Shown: positions 8,098 through 16,976, counted from the stretch's first letter. The stretch: 36,626 nucleotides of DNA from Actinophytocola xanthii (GCF_001921205.1 NZ_MSIE01000091.1:1-36626); one strand, 5' to 3'. The notes: generated from the sequence alone by a model not told the origin. A program made the numbers and translations.

Positions 8098-10482
8098 GTG
8101 GCGGCGTTCATGCGACGCGTCAAGGACCGGTTCGGCCGCCTCCTGGACCGTCCGGCCACCGTCGACATCTCCCGGTACCAGGAGCTGCTCAAGAGCATCG
8201 AGTGGCGCGAGGCCAAGCTCGAGAAGCTCACCGACGAGGAGCTGACCGCCGCCGCGGCGGCACTGCGCACCGAGGAGTCCGACGAGGACACGGGCCACGG
8301 CAAGGGCCACGGCAAGGACGACAAGGGCTTCGACGAGAAGCACCTCGCCGAGCTGTGCGCGGTCGGCCGCGAGGCCGCCCGCCGGGCGCTCGGCGAGCGA
8401 CCCTACGACGTGCAGCTGCTCGGGGTGATGGAGCTGCTCGCCGGGCACGTGGTCCAGATGGCGACCGGTGAGGGCAAGACGCTGGCCGGGGCGCTCGCGG
8501 CGGCGGGGTACGCGCTGCAGGGCAAGCCGGTGCACGTCATGTCGGTCAACGACTACCTGGCCCGCCGCGACGCGGAGTGGATGGGCCCGGTCTACGAGCT
8601 GCTCGGGGTCTCGGTGGGCTGGGTCTCGCAGACCTCGACGGCCGAGGAGCGGCGGGCGGCCTACGCCAAGGAGGTCACCTACGGCTCGGTCAGCGAGATC
8701 GGCTTCGACCTGCTGCGCGACCGCCTGTGTACCGACGTCGAGGAGATGGTCGGCCGCGAGCCGGGCGTCGTGCTGGTCGACGAGGCCGACTCGGTGCTGA
8801 TCGACGAGGCGAAGGTGCCGCTGGTGCTGGCCGGCTCGTCGGCGGAGGCGGAGACCGACCCGGAGGTCGCCAAGATCGTCCGCACGCTGCGCCCGGGGGC
8901 GCACTACGAGCGGGACGAGGACGGTCGCAACGCTTGGCTGACCAGCCGCGGCGCCAAGATGGTGGAGAAGGCGCTCGGCGGGGTCGACCTGTACTCCGGC
9001 GAGCACAGCGACCGGTTGGCGGCGGTGAACGCCGCCCTGCACGCCCACGCGCTGCTCGAGCGGGACGTCGACTACATCGTCCGCGACGGCAAGGTGCACC
9101 TGATCAACAGCTCCCGCGGCCGGATCGCGCTGATGCAGCGCTGGCCGGACGGGCTCCAGGCGGCCGTCGAGGCCAAGGAGCGGCTGCGGCCGACCGAGAG
9201 CGGCGAGGTGCTCGACTCGATCAGCGTGCAGGGCCTGATCGGCCGCTACCCGGTGGTCTGCGGAATGACCGGCACGGCGGTGGCCGTCGCCGAGCAGCTG
9301 CGCGAGTTCTACCAGCTGCGGGTCGCGGTGATCCCGCCCAACACCGAGTGCGTCCGGGAGGACGAGCCGGACCGGCTCTACGACACGGTCGAGGCCAAGG
9401 AGGCCGCGATCGTGGCCCAGATCGCCGAGACGCACGCGACCGGGCGGCCGATCCTGATCGGTACCCGGGACGTCGCCGAGTCCGAGCGCCTGGCGAAGAT
9501 GCTGGACGAGGCCGAGGTCCCGTGCGTGGTGCTGAACGCGAAGAACGACGCCGAGGAGGCCGCGATCGTGGCCGAGGCGGGCGCGTTCAACGCGGTCACC
9601 GTGTCCACCCAGATGGCCGGCCGCGGTACCGACATCCGTCTCGGCGGCAAGGACGGCGCCGACCACGCCAAGGTCGCCGAGCTCGGCGGTCTGCTGGTGA
9701 TCGGCACGGGCCGCTACCAGTCCTCCAGGCTGGACGACCAGCTGCGCGGCCGCTCCGGGCGCCAGGGTGACCCGGGCGGCTCGGTGATGTTCGCCTCACT
9801 CGGCGACGACCAGGTCCTCCAGTACGCGCCGGACGCGACGGCCGGCGCGCCGCCGGACGACGAGGGCCGGCTGACCGACCCGACGACCCAGCGCTTCGTC
9901 GACCACGCGCAGAAGGTGTCCGAGGGTGTGCAGCTGGAGATCCACCGCAACACCTGGCGCTACACCCGCCTCATCGAGCACCAGCGCAGGGCCCTGCTCG
10001 AGCACCGCGACGAGCTGCTCACCACCGACCTCGCGGCGACCGAGCTCGCCGCGCTGTGCCCGGACCGCTGGAGCGAGCTGGCCGAGGAGTGGGACGCCGA
10101 CGTGCTGGAGCGCGCGGCGCGGCAGGTGATGCTCTACCACCTGGACGAGCGGTGGACAGAGCACCTGGCGTTCCTGGCCGACGTGCGCGAGACGATCCAC
10201 CTGAGGGCGCTGGCCAAGGAGACCCCGATCGACGAGTTCCACCGGACCGCGATCCCGGTGTTCAAGCAGATCCCGGACGAGATCGGCGAGCGCGCGGCGG
10301 AGACCTTCACAACCGTGGAGATCACCACCGAGGGTGCCGCGCTGGAGCAGGCCGGCCTGCGCCGCCCGTCCTCGACCTGGACCTACATGGTCCACGACAA
10401 CCCGTTCGACACCGACGCCGAGCAGGCGCTGCAACGGGTCCGCGCGATGATCAAGAAGGTTCGGGGCGGCGCCCGGCGGTAG
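8098..10482 (+). CDS. secA2: accessory Sec translocase ATPase SecA2
   Basis: A 794-residue SecA-family ATPase that powers export of a subset of proteins through the Sec channel. It has Walker A MATGEGKT (121-128), the DEAD motif in VLVDEADSVLIDEA (225-238), the preprotein cross-linking domain between them, motif VI QLRGRSGRQGDPG and a helical scaffold. It lacks the zinc-binding C-terminal tail of SecA1 and is shorter, as in mycobacterial SecA2 (about 808 residues). A His/Asp/Lys-rich insert (GHGKGHGKDD) lies near residues 67-75. The start was set at GTG 8098 because AAGGAGG at 8081-8087 is an almost perfect ribosome binding site; an ATG 12 bp further in is the alternative. The neighbouring secreted lipoprotein could be a client. 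Confidence 0.9.
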   Translation: MAAFMRRVKDRFGRLLDRPATVDISRYQELLKSIEWREAKLEKLTDEELTAAAAALRTEESDEDTGHGKGHGKDDKGFDEKHLAELCAVGREAARRALGERPYDVQLLGVMELLAGHVVQMATGEGKTLAGALAAAGYALQGKPVHVMSVNDYLARRDAEWMGPVYELLGVSVGWVSQTSTAEERRAAYAKEVTYGSVSEIGFDLLRDRLCTDVEEMVGREPGVVLVDEADSVLIDEAKVPLVLAGSSAEAETDPEVAKIVRTLRPGAHYERDEDGRNAWLTSRGAKMVEKALGGVDLYSGEHSDRLAAVNAALHAHALLERDVDYIVRDGKVHLINSSRGRIALMQRWPDGLQAAVEAKERLRPTESGEVLDSISVQGLIGRYPVVCGMTGTAVAVAEQLREFYQLRVAVIPPNTECVREDEPDRLYDTVEAKEAAIVAQIAETHATGRPILIGTRDVAESERLAKMLDEAEVPCVVLNAKNDAEEAAIVAEAGAFNAVTVSTQMAGRGTDIRLGGKDGADHAKVAELGGLLVIGTGRYQSSRLDDQLRGRSGRQGDPGGSVMFASLGDDQVLQYAPDATAGAPPDDEGRLTDPTTQRFVDHAQKVSEGVQLEIHRNTWRYTRLIEHQRRALLEHRDELLTTDLAATELAALCPDRWSELAEEWDADVLERAARQVMLYHLDERWTEHLAFLADVRETIHLRALAKETPIDEFHRTAIPVFKQIPDEIGERAAETFTTVEITTEGAALEQAGLRRPSSTWTYMVHDNPFDTDAEQALQRVRAMIKKVRGGARR

Positions 10483-10523
10483 CACTTTTCGCCTCAGGAG
10501 CGAAAACATGGGAGAGTGGGGTC

Positions 10524-12227
10524 ATGCCCCAACTCCGCATCGCGCTGGCACAGGTGAACACGACGGTCGGCGACCTGGACGGGAACGCCGCCCTGGTCCT
10601 GGAGTGGACCCGCCGGGCACACGGGGCGGGCGCGCACGTCGTGGTCTTCCCCGAGATGGCGCTGACCGGCTACCCCGTCGAGGACCTCGCGCTGCGCAGG
10701 TCCTTCGCGACGGCCGCCACGACCAGCCTGACGACGCTCGCCCGGCAGCTGGCCGAGGCCGGCTGCGGTGAGGTCGCGGCCGTGGTCGGCTACCTCGACC
10801 GCGACGAGGTCGGCCCGCGCAACGCGGTGGCCGTGCTGCACGACGGGCAGGTCGTCGCGACCCAGTTCAAGCACCACCTGCCCAACTACGGCGTGTTCGA
10901 CGAGCGCCGCTACTTCGAGTCCGGCCAGACGCTGGACGTGGTGCGCGTCCACGGTCTCGAGATGGGCATGGTGATCTGCGAGGACATCTGGCAGGAGGGC
11001 GGGCCGATCGCGGCGCTCGGCCAGGCCGGCGTGGACCTCGTCGTCTCCCCCAACGCCTCGCCCTACGAGCGGGACAAGGACGACCAGCGGCTGCCGCTGG
11101 TGCGCCGGCGGGCGGCCGAGGCCGGCGCCCCCCTGGTCTACGTGAACCTCGTCGGGGGCCAGGACGATCTCGTGTTCGACGGCGACTCGATCGCCGTCGG
11201 CGCGGACGGGACCCTGTTGGCCCGCTCTCCCCAGTTCGTCGAGCACCTGTCGGTGCTCGACCTGGACCTGCCGGGCGGCGCGGCCCGCACCGACGGGGAG
11301 GTCGGCGGGTTCACCGTCACCCGCCGAACGCTGCACGAGGAGCCGCTGGCGCGCTACGAGCCGACCGGTGAGCCCGTCGTCTCCCAGCCGCTCGACGAGC
11401 TGGCCGAGGTCTGGTCGGCGCTGGTCGTGGGCCTGCGGGACTACGTGCGCAAGAACGGCTTCCGCTCGGTCGTGCTCGGCCTGTCCGGCGGGATCGACTC
11501 CGCGGTCTGCGCGGCGCTCGCCGTGGACGCGCTGGGTGCCGAGAACGTGTACGGGGTGTCCATGCCGTCGGTCTACTCCTCGGATCACTCCCGCTCCGAC
11601 GCCAGCGAGCTGGCCGAGCGGACCGGGCTGCACTACGAGGTCCAGCCGATCGCCGACATGGTCGCCGTCTTCACCGGCCAGCTCGGCCTCACCGGGCTGG
11701 CCGAGGAGAACGTACAGGCCCGCTGCCGCGGCGTGACGCTGATGGGCCTGTCCAACCAGCACGGCCACCTAGTGCTGGCCACCGGCAACAAGACCGAGCT
11801 GGCGGTCGGCTACTCCACCATCTACGGCGATGCCGTCGGCGGCTTCGCCCCGATCAAGGACGTGCCCAAGACGCTGGTCTGGAAGCTGGCCGAGTGGCGC
11901 AACAGCCAGGCTGACGCGCCGATCCCGCCGAACTCGATCACCAAGCCGCCCTCGGCCGAGCTGCGGCCCGGCCAGCTCGACACCGACTCGCTGCCCGACT
12001 ACCACCTGCTCGACAGCGTGCTCGAGGACTACGTGGAGGGCGACCGGGGTTACGCAGACCTCGTCGCGGCCGGGTTCGCACCGGAGCTGATCGACAAGGT
12101 GCTGCGGATGGTCGACGCAGCCGAGTACAAGCGCCGGCAGTACCCGCCCGGCACCAAGATCACTTTCCGCGCGTTCGGCCGCGACCGACGCCTGCCGATC
12201 ACCAGCGGTTGGCGGGAGGGCAAGTAG
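10524..12227 (+). CDS. nadE: glutamine-dependent NAD+ synthetase
   Basis: A 567-residue enzyme that makes NAD+ from deamido-NAD+, ATP and glutamine, the last step of NAD synthesis. The N-terminal nitrilase-type glutaminase domain (1-270) carries the catalytic triad Glu44 (FPEMALTGY), Lys116 (TQFKHHLPNYG) and Cys152 (VICEDIW). The C-terminal synthetase domain begins near 290 and has the PP-loop SGGIDS at 321-326 and GNKTELAVGYSTIYGD further on. This is the shorter two-domain bacterial form (mycobacterial NadE is about 680 residues). GGAGAG lies 7 bp before the ATG. It follows secA2 by 41 bp and may be co-transcribed with it. Confidence 0.92.
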   Translation: MPQLRIALAQVNTTVGDLDGNAALVLEWTRRAHGAGAHVVVFPEMALTGYPVEDLALRRSFATAATTSLTTLARQLAEAGCGEVAAVVGYLDRDEVGPRNAVAVLHDGQVVATQFKHHLPNYGVFDERRYFESGQTLDVVRVHGLEMGMVICEDIWQEGGPIAALGQAGVDLVVSPNASPYERDKDDQRLPLVRRRAAEAGAPLVYVNLVGGQDDLVFDGDSIAVGADGTLLARSPQFVEHLSVLDLDLPGGAARTDGEVGGFTVTRRTLHEEPLARYEPTGEPVVSQPLDELAEVWSALVVGLRDYVRKNGFRSVVLGLSGGIDSAVCAALAVDALGAENVYGVSMPSVYSSDHSRSDASELAERTGLHYEVQPIADMVAVFTGQLGLTGLAEENVQARCRGVTLMGLSNQHGHLVLATGNKTELAVGYSTIYGDAVGGFAPIKDVPKTLVWKLAEWRNSQADAPIPPNSITKPPSAELRPGQLDTDSLPDYHLLDSVLEDYVEGDRGYADLVAAGFAPELIDKVLRMVDAAEYKRRQYPPGTKITFRAFGRDRRLPITSGWREGK

Positions 12228-12369
12228 CGCTGCCGGGACACTCGACCCGACATGTGAAGCTCGTCGCAGGTCGGTGTGCGTACCGGGGCGTGGTGCGACG
12301 CTGGATCGGTAAGCCATCCACAACACCCGGGGACCCGCGGCGCGGGCTTCGAGGGAAGGACGGTCGACA

Positions 12370-13254
12370 ATGACGTCAGCAGCAACGCCCGCCGGTCAGC
12401 CCGGCGAGGTGGCCGCCCCGTACGGCACCGGAGCGGGTAACCCGCCGGCGAGGCCGGGCAAGCGGGTCCGCATCCACCACCTGCGGGAGCTCAAGGAACG
12501 CGGCGAGGCGTGGCCCATGCTCACCGCCTACGACATGTACACCGCCCAGCTGTTCGACGAGGCCGGGATCCCGGTCCTGCTGGTCGGCGACTCCGCGTCG
12601 AACAACGTCTACGGCTACGAGTCCTCGCTGCCGGTCACGGTCGAGGAGATGGTGCCGCTGGTCCGCGCGGTCACCCGGTCGGTCCAGCGCGCGCTGGTGG
12701 TGGCCGACCTGCCGTTCGGCTCCTACCAGCTCTCCCCGGAGCAGGCGCTGGCCACGGCCGTGCGGATGATGAAGGAGGGCCGCGCGCACGCGGTCAAGCT
12801 CGAGGGCGGCCGGGCGTTCGCCCCGCACGTCAAGGCGATCACCCAGGCCGGCGTGCCGGTGATGGGCCACATCGGGTTCACCCCGCAGAGCGAGCACAAC
12901 CTGGGCGGCTACCGCGTCCAGGGCCGGGGCGACGCGGGTGCGGAGCTGCTCGAGGACGCGCTGGCGCTCGAGGAGGCCGGTGCGTTCTCGGTGGTGATGG
13001 AGATGGTGCCGGCGGAGGCGGCCAAGCGGGTGACCCACGAGCTGCGGATCCCGACGATCGGCATCGGCGCCGGGCCGGACTGCGACGCCCAGGTGCTGGT
13101 CTGGCAGGACATGCTCGGGCTGCGTCGCGGCAAGGCGCCCCGGTTCGTGAAGCGCTACGCCGACCTCGCAGGGGTCATGACTGGCGCGGTGGAGCAGTTC
13201 GCGGCGGAGGTCCGCGGCCGGCAGTTCCCCGCCCCGGAGCACGTCTTCCACTGA
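12370..13254 (+). CDS. panB: 3-methyl-2-oxobutanoate hydroxymethyltransferase
   Basis: A 294-residue PanB, which converts alpha-ketoisovalerate and methylene-tetrahydrofolate to ketopantoate in pantothenate/CoA synthesis. The TIM-barrel motifs are clear: [38 protein letters not shown] (metal-binding Asp), [15 protein letters not shown] and the catalytic-Glu region MEMVPAE, followed by PTIGIGAG. The first 30 residues are a Gly/Pro/Ala-rich extension with no homology I recognise. GGGAAGGA lies about 10 bp before the ATG. A strong terminator follows the stop. In M. tuberculosis panB (Rv2225) also neighbours caeA; here secA2 and nadE sit between them. Confidence 0.93.
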   Translation: MTSAATPAGQPGEVAAPYGTGAGNPPARPGKRVRIHHLRELKERGEAWPMLTAYDMYTAQLFDEAGIPVLLVGDSASNNVYGYESSLPVTVEEMVPLVRAVTRSVQRALVVADLPFGSYQLSPEQALATAVRMMKEGRAHAVKLEGGRAFAPHVKAITQAGVPVMGHIGFTPQSEHNLGGYRVQGRGDAGAELLEDALALEEAGAFSVVMEMVPAEAAKRVTHELRIPTIGIGAGPDCDAQVLVWQDMLGLRRGKAPRFVKRYADLAGVMTGAVEQFAAEVRGRQFPAPEHVFH

Positions 13255-13264
13255 GGCGTTCGGC

Positions 13265-13301
13265 GTTCGGCGGTCGCCCCGGCGGCCGCCGAACTTTTTT
13301 T
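13265..13301 (+). terminator. intrinsic terminator after panB
   Basis: A perfect 9-bp stem (arms 13265-13273 and 13286-13294) is followed at once by seven T residues (13295-13301). It starts 10 bp past the panB stop. This is the only textbook rho-independent terminator I found in the window. Confidence 0.9.
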
Positions 13302-13371
13302 CGCGGGGTTGTCGATCGCCGCGGGGCTCGCTCGACGCGTCGTCGAGATCCAACACGGAGGAGACAACACC

Positions 13372-13998
13372 ATGAGCACGATCGTGATCCAGACGTTCCT
13401 GACGCTCGACGGCGTGATGCAGGCACCCGGCGGGCCGGAGGAGGACACGAGCGGGAACTTCACCCACGGCGGCTGGCACGCCCCGCACTTCGACGAGGCG
13501 CTGGGCGAGGCCGTCGGCGGCTGGACGGCGGGCGCCGAGGGACTGCTGCTGGGCCGGCGTACCTACGACATCTTCGCCGCGCACTGGCCGCGTGTGCCGC
13601 AGGACCACCCGGACGTGGAGGTGGCCCGGATCCTGAACTCGCTGCCCAAGTACGTCGCCTCGCGCACCCGCACCTCGCTGGAGTGGCAGAACTCCACGCT
13701 GCTCGGCGACGACGTGCCGGCCGCCGTCGCGAAGCTGCGGGAGCAGCCCGGGGGCGAGATCCACGTCATCGGCAGCGGCGACCTCGCCCAGACGCTGATC
13801 CGGCACGACCTGGTCGACGAGTACCGCCTGACGATCGCCCCGGTGGTGCTGGGCAGCGGCCGGCGACTGTTCGCCGAGGGCGCCGTGCCCACCGGGCTGA
13901 AGCTCGTCGAGTCGTCGACCACCCCGGCCGGCGTGCTCGTCTGCGTCTACCGCCGCTCGGGCGAGGTCGGCTACGGCTCGTTCGCCCTGGAGAACTAG
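13372..13998 (+). CDS. dihydrofolate reductase-family protein (RibD C-terminal-like)
   Basis: A 208-residue soluble oxidoreductase of the RibD C-terminal/DHFR-like superfamily. The protein opens with a short beta strand and LDGVMQAPGGPEED, has the family signature GLLLGRRTYDIFAAHWP around 55-72, then PKYVASRT, EIHVIGSGDLAQTLI and the C-terminal strand region APVVLGSGRRLF. Such proteins bind NADPH, but substrates are rarely known; a true folate or riboflavin role is not implied. The ATG was chosen because GGAGGAG (13357-13363) lies 8 bp upstream. The gene stands alone after the panB terminator and converges on the next gene. Confidence 0.8.
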   Translation: MSTIVIQTFLTLDGVMQAPGGPEEDTSGNFTHGGWHAPHFDEALGEAVGGWTAGAEGLLLGRRTYDIFAAHWPRVPQDHPDVEVARILNSLPKYVASRTRTSLEWQNSTLLGDDVPAAVAKLREQPGGEIHVIGSGDLAQTLIRHDLVDEYRLTIAPVVLGSGRRLFAEGAVPTGLKLVESSTTPAGVLVCVYRRSGEVGYGSFALEN

Positions 13999-14004
13999 GC
14001 CGAG

Positions 14005-14517
14005 CTAGGCCGAGCCGGGTCGGTGCTCGAGGTGGGCCTTCAGGCGTCGGAGGGTGGTGGCGATGTTGGCGGCGTTGGTGCCGGCCCGGTCCGGTTCACC
14101 GGTGATCGCGATGGCCATCGGGACGAACCAGCGGGGTACGCGCAGCCAGTTGCGGACGCTGACCCGGCACCCGCTCCCCTCCGGCGTCACCTCGTACTCC
14201 CAGCGGGAGATCGGCACGAGGAACGGGGTGCGCACCCGGTAGGCGAACCGGCGGCCGGGTTCGAGGTCGGTGACCTGGGCGTGGGTGACCCAGCGGCGCC
14301 AGCCGTTGCGGTTGCTGCCGGCGAACCAGGCCCCGACCGCCGGCCCGGTCGCCCCGCGCAGCCAGCGCACCCGGCGCAGCTCCTCGGCGAAGGCCACCAT
14401 CGCCACGGGATCGCTCACGACGTCGAACACGACCTCCGGGGCCGCGTCCACCGACACCGCGCCGGTGGCCAGCGGCTCGGTCCAGGTCAGTTTGTTCCTT
14501 GGGTTGGCCGTTTTCAC
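14005..14517 (-). CDS. SRPBCC family protein (START-like lipid/ligand-binding fold)
   Basis: A 170-residue soluble protein of the SRPBCC/polyketide-cyclase-like superfamily. It opens with strands around TGAVSVDAAPEVVFDVVSDPVAM, has FAYRVRTPFLVPISRWEYEVTP in the middle sheet, and ends in a long helix with ANIATTLRRLKAHLEHR, which would form the lid of a hydrophobic ligand cavity. The ligand is unknown. Translation starts at GTG 14517 with AGGAGGTG just upstream. It diverges from the FtsX-domain gene with only 27 bp between starts, so the two promoters overlap. Confidence 0.7.
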   Translation of the reverse strand: MKTANPRNKLTWTEPLATGAVSVDAAPEVVFDVVSDPVAMVAFAEELRRVRWLRGATGPAVGAWFAGSNRNGWRRWVTHAQVTDLEPGRRFAYRVRTPFLVPISRWEYEVTPEGSGCRVSVRNWLRVPRWFVPMAIAITGEPDRAGTNAANIATTLRRLKAHLEHRPGSA

Positions 14518-14533
14518 CGCGCACCTCCTGATT

Positions 14534-14539
14534 TACTGT
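14534..14539 (+). promoter_or_regulatory. -10 element for possible leaderless transcript of the FtsX-like gene
   Basis: TACTGT ends 5 bp before the ATG at 14545, and no ribosome binding site fits in the space. The element also overlaps the translation-initiation region of the divergent SRPBCC gene. Confidence 0.4.
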
Positions 14540-14544
14540 GCGTC

Positions 14545-15036
14545 ATGTCGGAGCCGTCGGACTTCCCTCCTTCGGGTGAACCTGTGTCTGCACGGCGCTC
14601 GTCCCGGGTCCAGCTCGCGGTCGTCGCGGTGGTGTCGATGCTCGTCGGAGCGCTCGTCGCGACCGGGGTGGCCCTCTACCTCACCCGGGACCAACGCGAG
14701 TACGTGGTCACCGCCTACCTGCGCGTCGACGCGACCGAGGAGCAGAAGGCGGAGGTCCAGGCCGCGATGACCGGCCTGAAGCCGGCGGGCGAGATCGAGT
14801 TCGAGAACCGCGACGAGGCGTGGCGGAAGTTCCAGGAGTACTTCAAGGACCAGCCCGAGCTCCTCGCGACGGGGCGCCGCGAGGCCATGCCGGAGTCCTT
14901 CAGGCTCACCACCGCGGACACGGCGTTCACCTGCTCGCTGCTGGACCCGATCCGCGACCTCGACGGGGTGGACGAGCTCCACGTGCACCAGAAGCCGAAC
15001 GACGAGGTCCTCCCCGCCACCATCTTCTGTTACTGA
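14545..15036 (+). CDS. single-pass membrane protein with stand-alone FtsX-type extracellular domain
   Basis: A 163-residue protein with a short cytosolic tail (1-21), one TM helix (about 22-46) and an outside domain (50-163). The outside domain resembles the FtsX extracellular domain: YVVTAYLRVDATEEQKAEV, the helix EAWRKFQEYFKDQPELL, then AMPESFRLTT and DLDGVDELHVHQ. In whole FtsX this domain sits between TM1 and TM2 of a four-TM ABC permease and recruits cell-wall hydrolases during division. The permease part and an FtsE ATPase are absent here, so this is not FtsX itself. It could be an inhibitor, adaptor or paralogue that binds a peptidoglycan hydrolase. The end overlaps the convergent gene by 7 bp. 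Confidence 0.65.
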   Translation: MSEPSDFPPSGEPVSARRSSRVQLAVVAVVSMLVGALVATGVALYLTRDQREYVVTAYLRVDATEEQKAEVQAAMTGLKPAGEIEFENRDEAWRKFQEYFKDQPELLATGRREAMPESFRLTTADTAFTCSLLDPIRDLDGVDELHVHQKPNDEVLPATIFCY

Positions 15037-15977
15037 CCGACCCGCTCGCGGCCGTGCGGCTCGTCCCACCCGGAGAGGTCGGGACCCTGCGGGACGATCC
15101 TGGTCGGGTTGATCGCGTCGTGGGTGGCGTAGTAGTGGCGCTTGATGTGGTCGAAGTCGACGGTCTCGCCGAAGCCGGGGGTCTGGTACAGGTCGCGCGC
15201 GTAGGCCCAGAGCACCGGCAGCTCGGTGAGCTTGTGCCGGTTGCACTTGAAGTGGCCGTGGTAGACCGCGTCGAACCGGACCAGCGTGGTGAACAGGCGG
15301 ATGTCGGCCTCGGTGATGGTGTCGCCGACCAGGTACCGCTGCCCCGACAACCGCTCGGAGAGCCGGTCGAGCTCGCCGAACAGCGCGGTGAACGCCTCGT
15401 CGTAGGCCTCCTGCGAGGAGGCGAAGCCGCAGCGGTAGACGCCGTTGTTGACGTTGCGGAAGATCGGTTCGACGACCTCGTCGATCTCCGCACGGCGGGC
15501 TTCCGGGTACAGGTCGGGTGCTCCCGGCTTGTGGAACTCGCGCCACTCGGTGGAGAGGTCCAGGGTGATCCGCGGGTAGTCGTTGGTGACGACCTTTCCC
15601 GACTCGACGTCCACGATGCAGGGCACGGTGACCCGGCCGCTGAAGTCCGGGTCGGTGCGCAGGTAGGCCTGCGACAGGTACTCGATGCCGAGCACCGGGT
15701 CGCGGCCGCCCTCGTCGAGGGTGAACCGCCAGCCCTTCTCGTCCCGGATGGGGTCGACCACGGCGAGCGAGATCGCGTCGGTCAGCCCGAGCAGACCGCG
15801 CACGATGATCGAGCGGTGCGCCCACGGGCAGGCGAGGCACACCACGAGCCGGTACCGGCCCGGTTCGGCGCGCCAGCCCGAGGACCCGTCCGCCGTGATC
15901 CGCTCGGTGAACCGGTTGGCCTGCCGCACCCACTCGCCTCGCTTCGAGGTTTCCTTCTCGAACTGCGCAGTCGTCAT
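15030..15977 (-). CDS. Xi-class glutathione transferase-like protein (glutathionyl-hydroquinone reductase/ECM4 family)
   Basis: A 315-residue cytosolic protein. The N-terminal thioredoxin-like domain holds CLACPWAHR with Cys50 as the expected catalytic residue. The C-terminal helical domain has the Xi-class markers NNGVYRCGFA and, near the end, HIKRHYYATHDAINP followed by TRIVPQGP. Family members reduce glutathionyl-(hydro)quinones using a thiol. Actinobacteria mostly use mycothiol instead of glutathione, so the physiological thiol here is an open question. The ATG at 15977 is the natural start. The gene converges with the FtsX-domain gene and diverges from the iminopeptidase by 33 bp. Confidence 0.85.
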   Translation of the reverse strand: MTTAQFEKETSKRGEWVRQANRFTERITADGSSGWRAEPGRYRLVVCLACPWAHRSIIVRGLLGLTDAISLAVVDPIRDEKGWRFTLDEGGRDPVLGIEYLSQAYLRTDPDFSGRVTVPCIVDVESGKVVTNDYPRITLDLSTEWREFHKPGAPDLYPEARRAEIDEVVEPIFRNVNNGVYRCGFASSQEAYDEAFTALFGELDRLSERLSGQRYLVGDTITEADIRLFTTLVRFDAVYHGHFKCNRHKLTELPVLWAYARDLYQTPGFGETVDFDHIKRHYYATHDAINPTRIVPQGPDLSGWDEPHGRERVGQ

Positions 15978-16010
15978 ACCTCGAGGCTAGGCGCCGTACA
16001 GACTGTGCGC

Positions 16011-16967
16011 ATGCGCTTCCTGTACCCGCCGGTCGAGCCACACGACCAGGGCATGCTCGACGTCGGCGACGGGCACCGGCTGTACTGGGAGGTCTCGGGG
16101 AACCCGAACGGAAAACCGGTCGTGTTCCTGCACGGGGGTCCCGGCGGAGGTACGACGCCGATGCAGCGCCGGTTGTTCGACCCCGAGGCCTACCGGATCG
16201 TGCTGTTCGACCAGCGCGGCTGCGGGCGGAGTACGCCGTCGGTGGTGTCCAGCCGGGCCGGCCTGCGGGCCAACACGACCTGGGACCTCGTGTCGGACCT
16301 GGAGCTGCTGCGGGAGCTGCTGGAGATCGAGCGGTGGCAGCTGTTCGGCGGGTCCTGGGGCGCGACGCTGGCCATGGCCTACGCCCAGACCCACCCGGAC
16401 CGGGTGCGCGACATCATCCTGCGCGGGGTCTTCCTGCTGCGCCGGCGCGAGCTGGACTGGCTCTACCGCGGCGGTGCCGGGCACCTGTTCCCCGAGGCCT
16501 GGGCCGAGTTCACCGCCCTGGTTCCCGACGGCGAGGACCCGCTGGCGAGCTACCACCACCAGGTCAACGACCCGTCGGCGGAGGTGGCGACGCGCGCGGC
16601 GGCGGCCTGGAGCGCCTGGGAGGGCGCGACCGTGTCGCTGCTGCCCAACCCGGCGCTCGTGGCGACCTACGCCGAGCCGGCGTTCGCCGTCGCGTTCGCC
16701 AGGGTCGCGCTGCACTACTTCGTCGCCGACGGCTGGCTGTCGGAGAACCAGCTGGTGCGTGACGCCGGGAAGCTGGCCGACATCCCCGGGCGGATCGTGC
16801 AGGGGCGCTACGACGTGGTGAGCCCGCCGTTCACTGCCTGGGAGCTGCACCGCGCCTGGCCGGGCTCGGAACTGCGGCTGCTGCCGCAGGCAGGTCACGC
16901 CGTGGCCGACCGGGGCGTGCTCGATGCCCTCCTCGAGGCCACCGACGACTTCCGGGACAACGGTTGA
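16011..16967 (+). CDS. pip: proline iminopeptidase
   Basis: A 318-residue alpha/beta hydrolase of peptidase family S33 that removes N-terminal proline from peptides in the cytoplasm. It opens with the family hallmark MRFLYPPVEPHDQGMLDV, then the oxyanion motif HGGPGGG (41-47), FDQRGCGRS, the nucleophile elbow GGSWGA with Ser115, the acid in GRYDVVSPP and the catalytic His in QAGHAV. The length is normal. The ATG at 16011 fits the family N-terminus; an in-frame GTG lies 6 bp upstream, and no clear ribosome binding site is visible. The gene converges on the sigma factor gene with a 9-bp gap. Confidence 0.92.
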   Translation: MRFLYPPVEPHDQGMLDVGDGHRLYWEVSGNPNGKPVVFLHGGPGGGTTPMQRRLFDPEAYRIVLFDQRGCGRSTPSVVSSRAGLRANTTWDLVSDLELLRELLEIERWQLFGGSWGATLAMAYAQTHPDRVRDIILRGVFLLRRRELDWLYRGGAGHLFPEAWAEFTALVPDGEDPLASYHHQVNDPSAEVATRAAAAWSAWEGATVSLLPNPALVATYAEPAFAVAFARVALHYFVADGWLSENQLVRDAGKLADIPGRIVQGRYDVVSPPFTAWELHRAWPGSELRLLPQAGHAVADRGVLDALLEATDDFRDNG

Positions 16968-16976
16968 CCGGTGCGG

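Noticed and set aside
7978-9666. Upstream in-frame extension of the CaeA-type hydrolase over 560 codons
   Set aside because: It lies antisense to secA2 and carries no domain. The GTG at 7977 begins a proper lipoprotein signal, so the gene starts there.
14820-16010. Long in-frame extension upstream of the proline iminopeptidase ATG
   Set aside because: It crosses the antisense strand of the Xi-class transferase gene and has no domain. The family N-terminus begins at the ATG at 16011.
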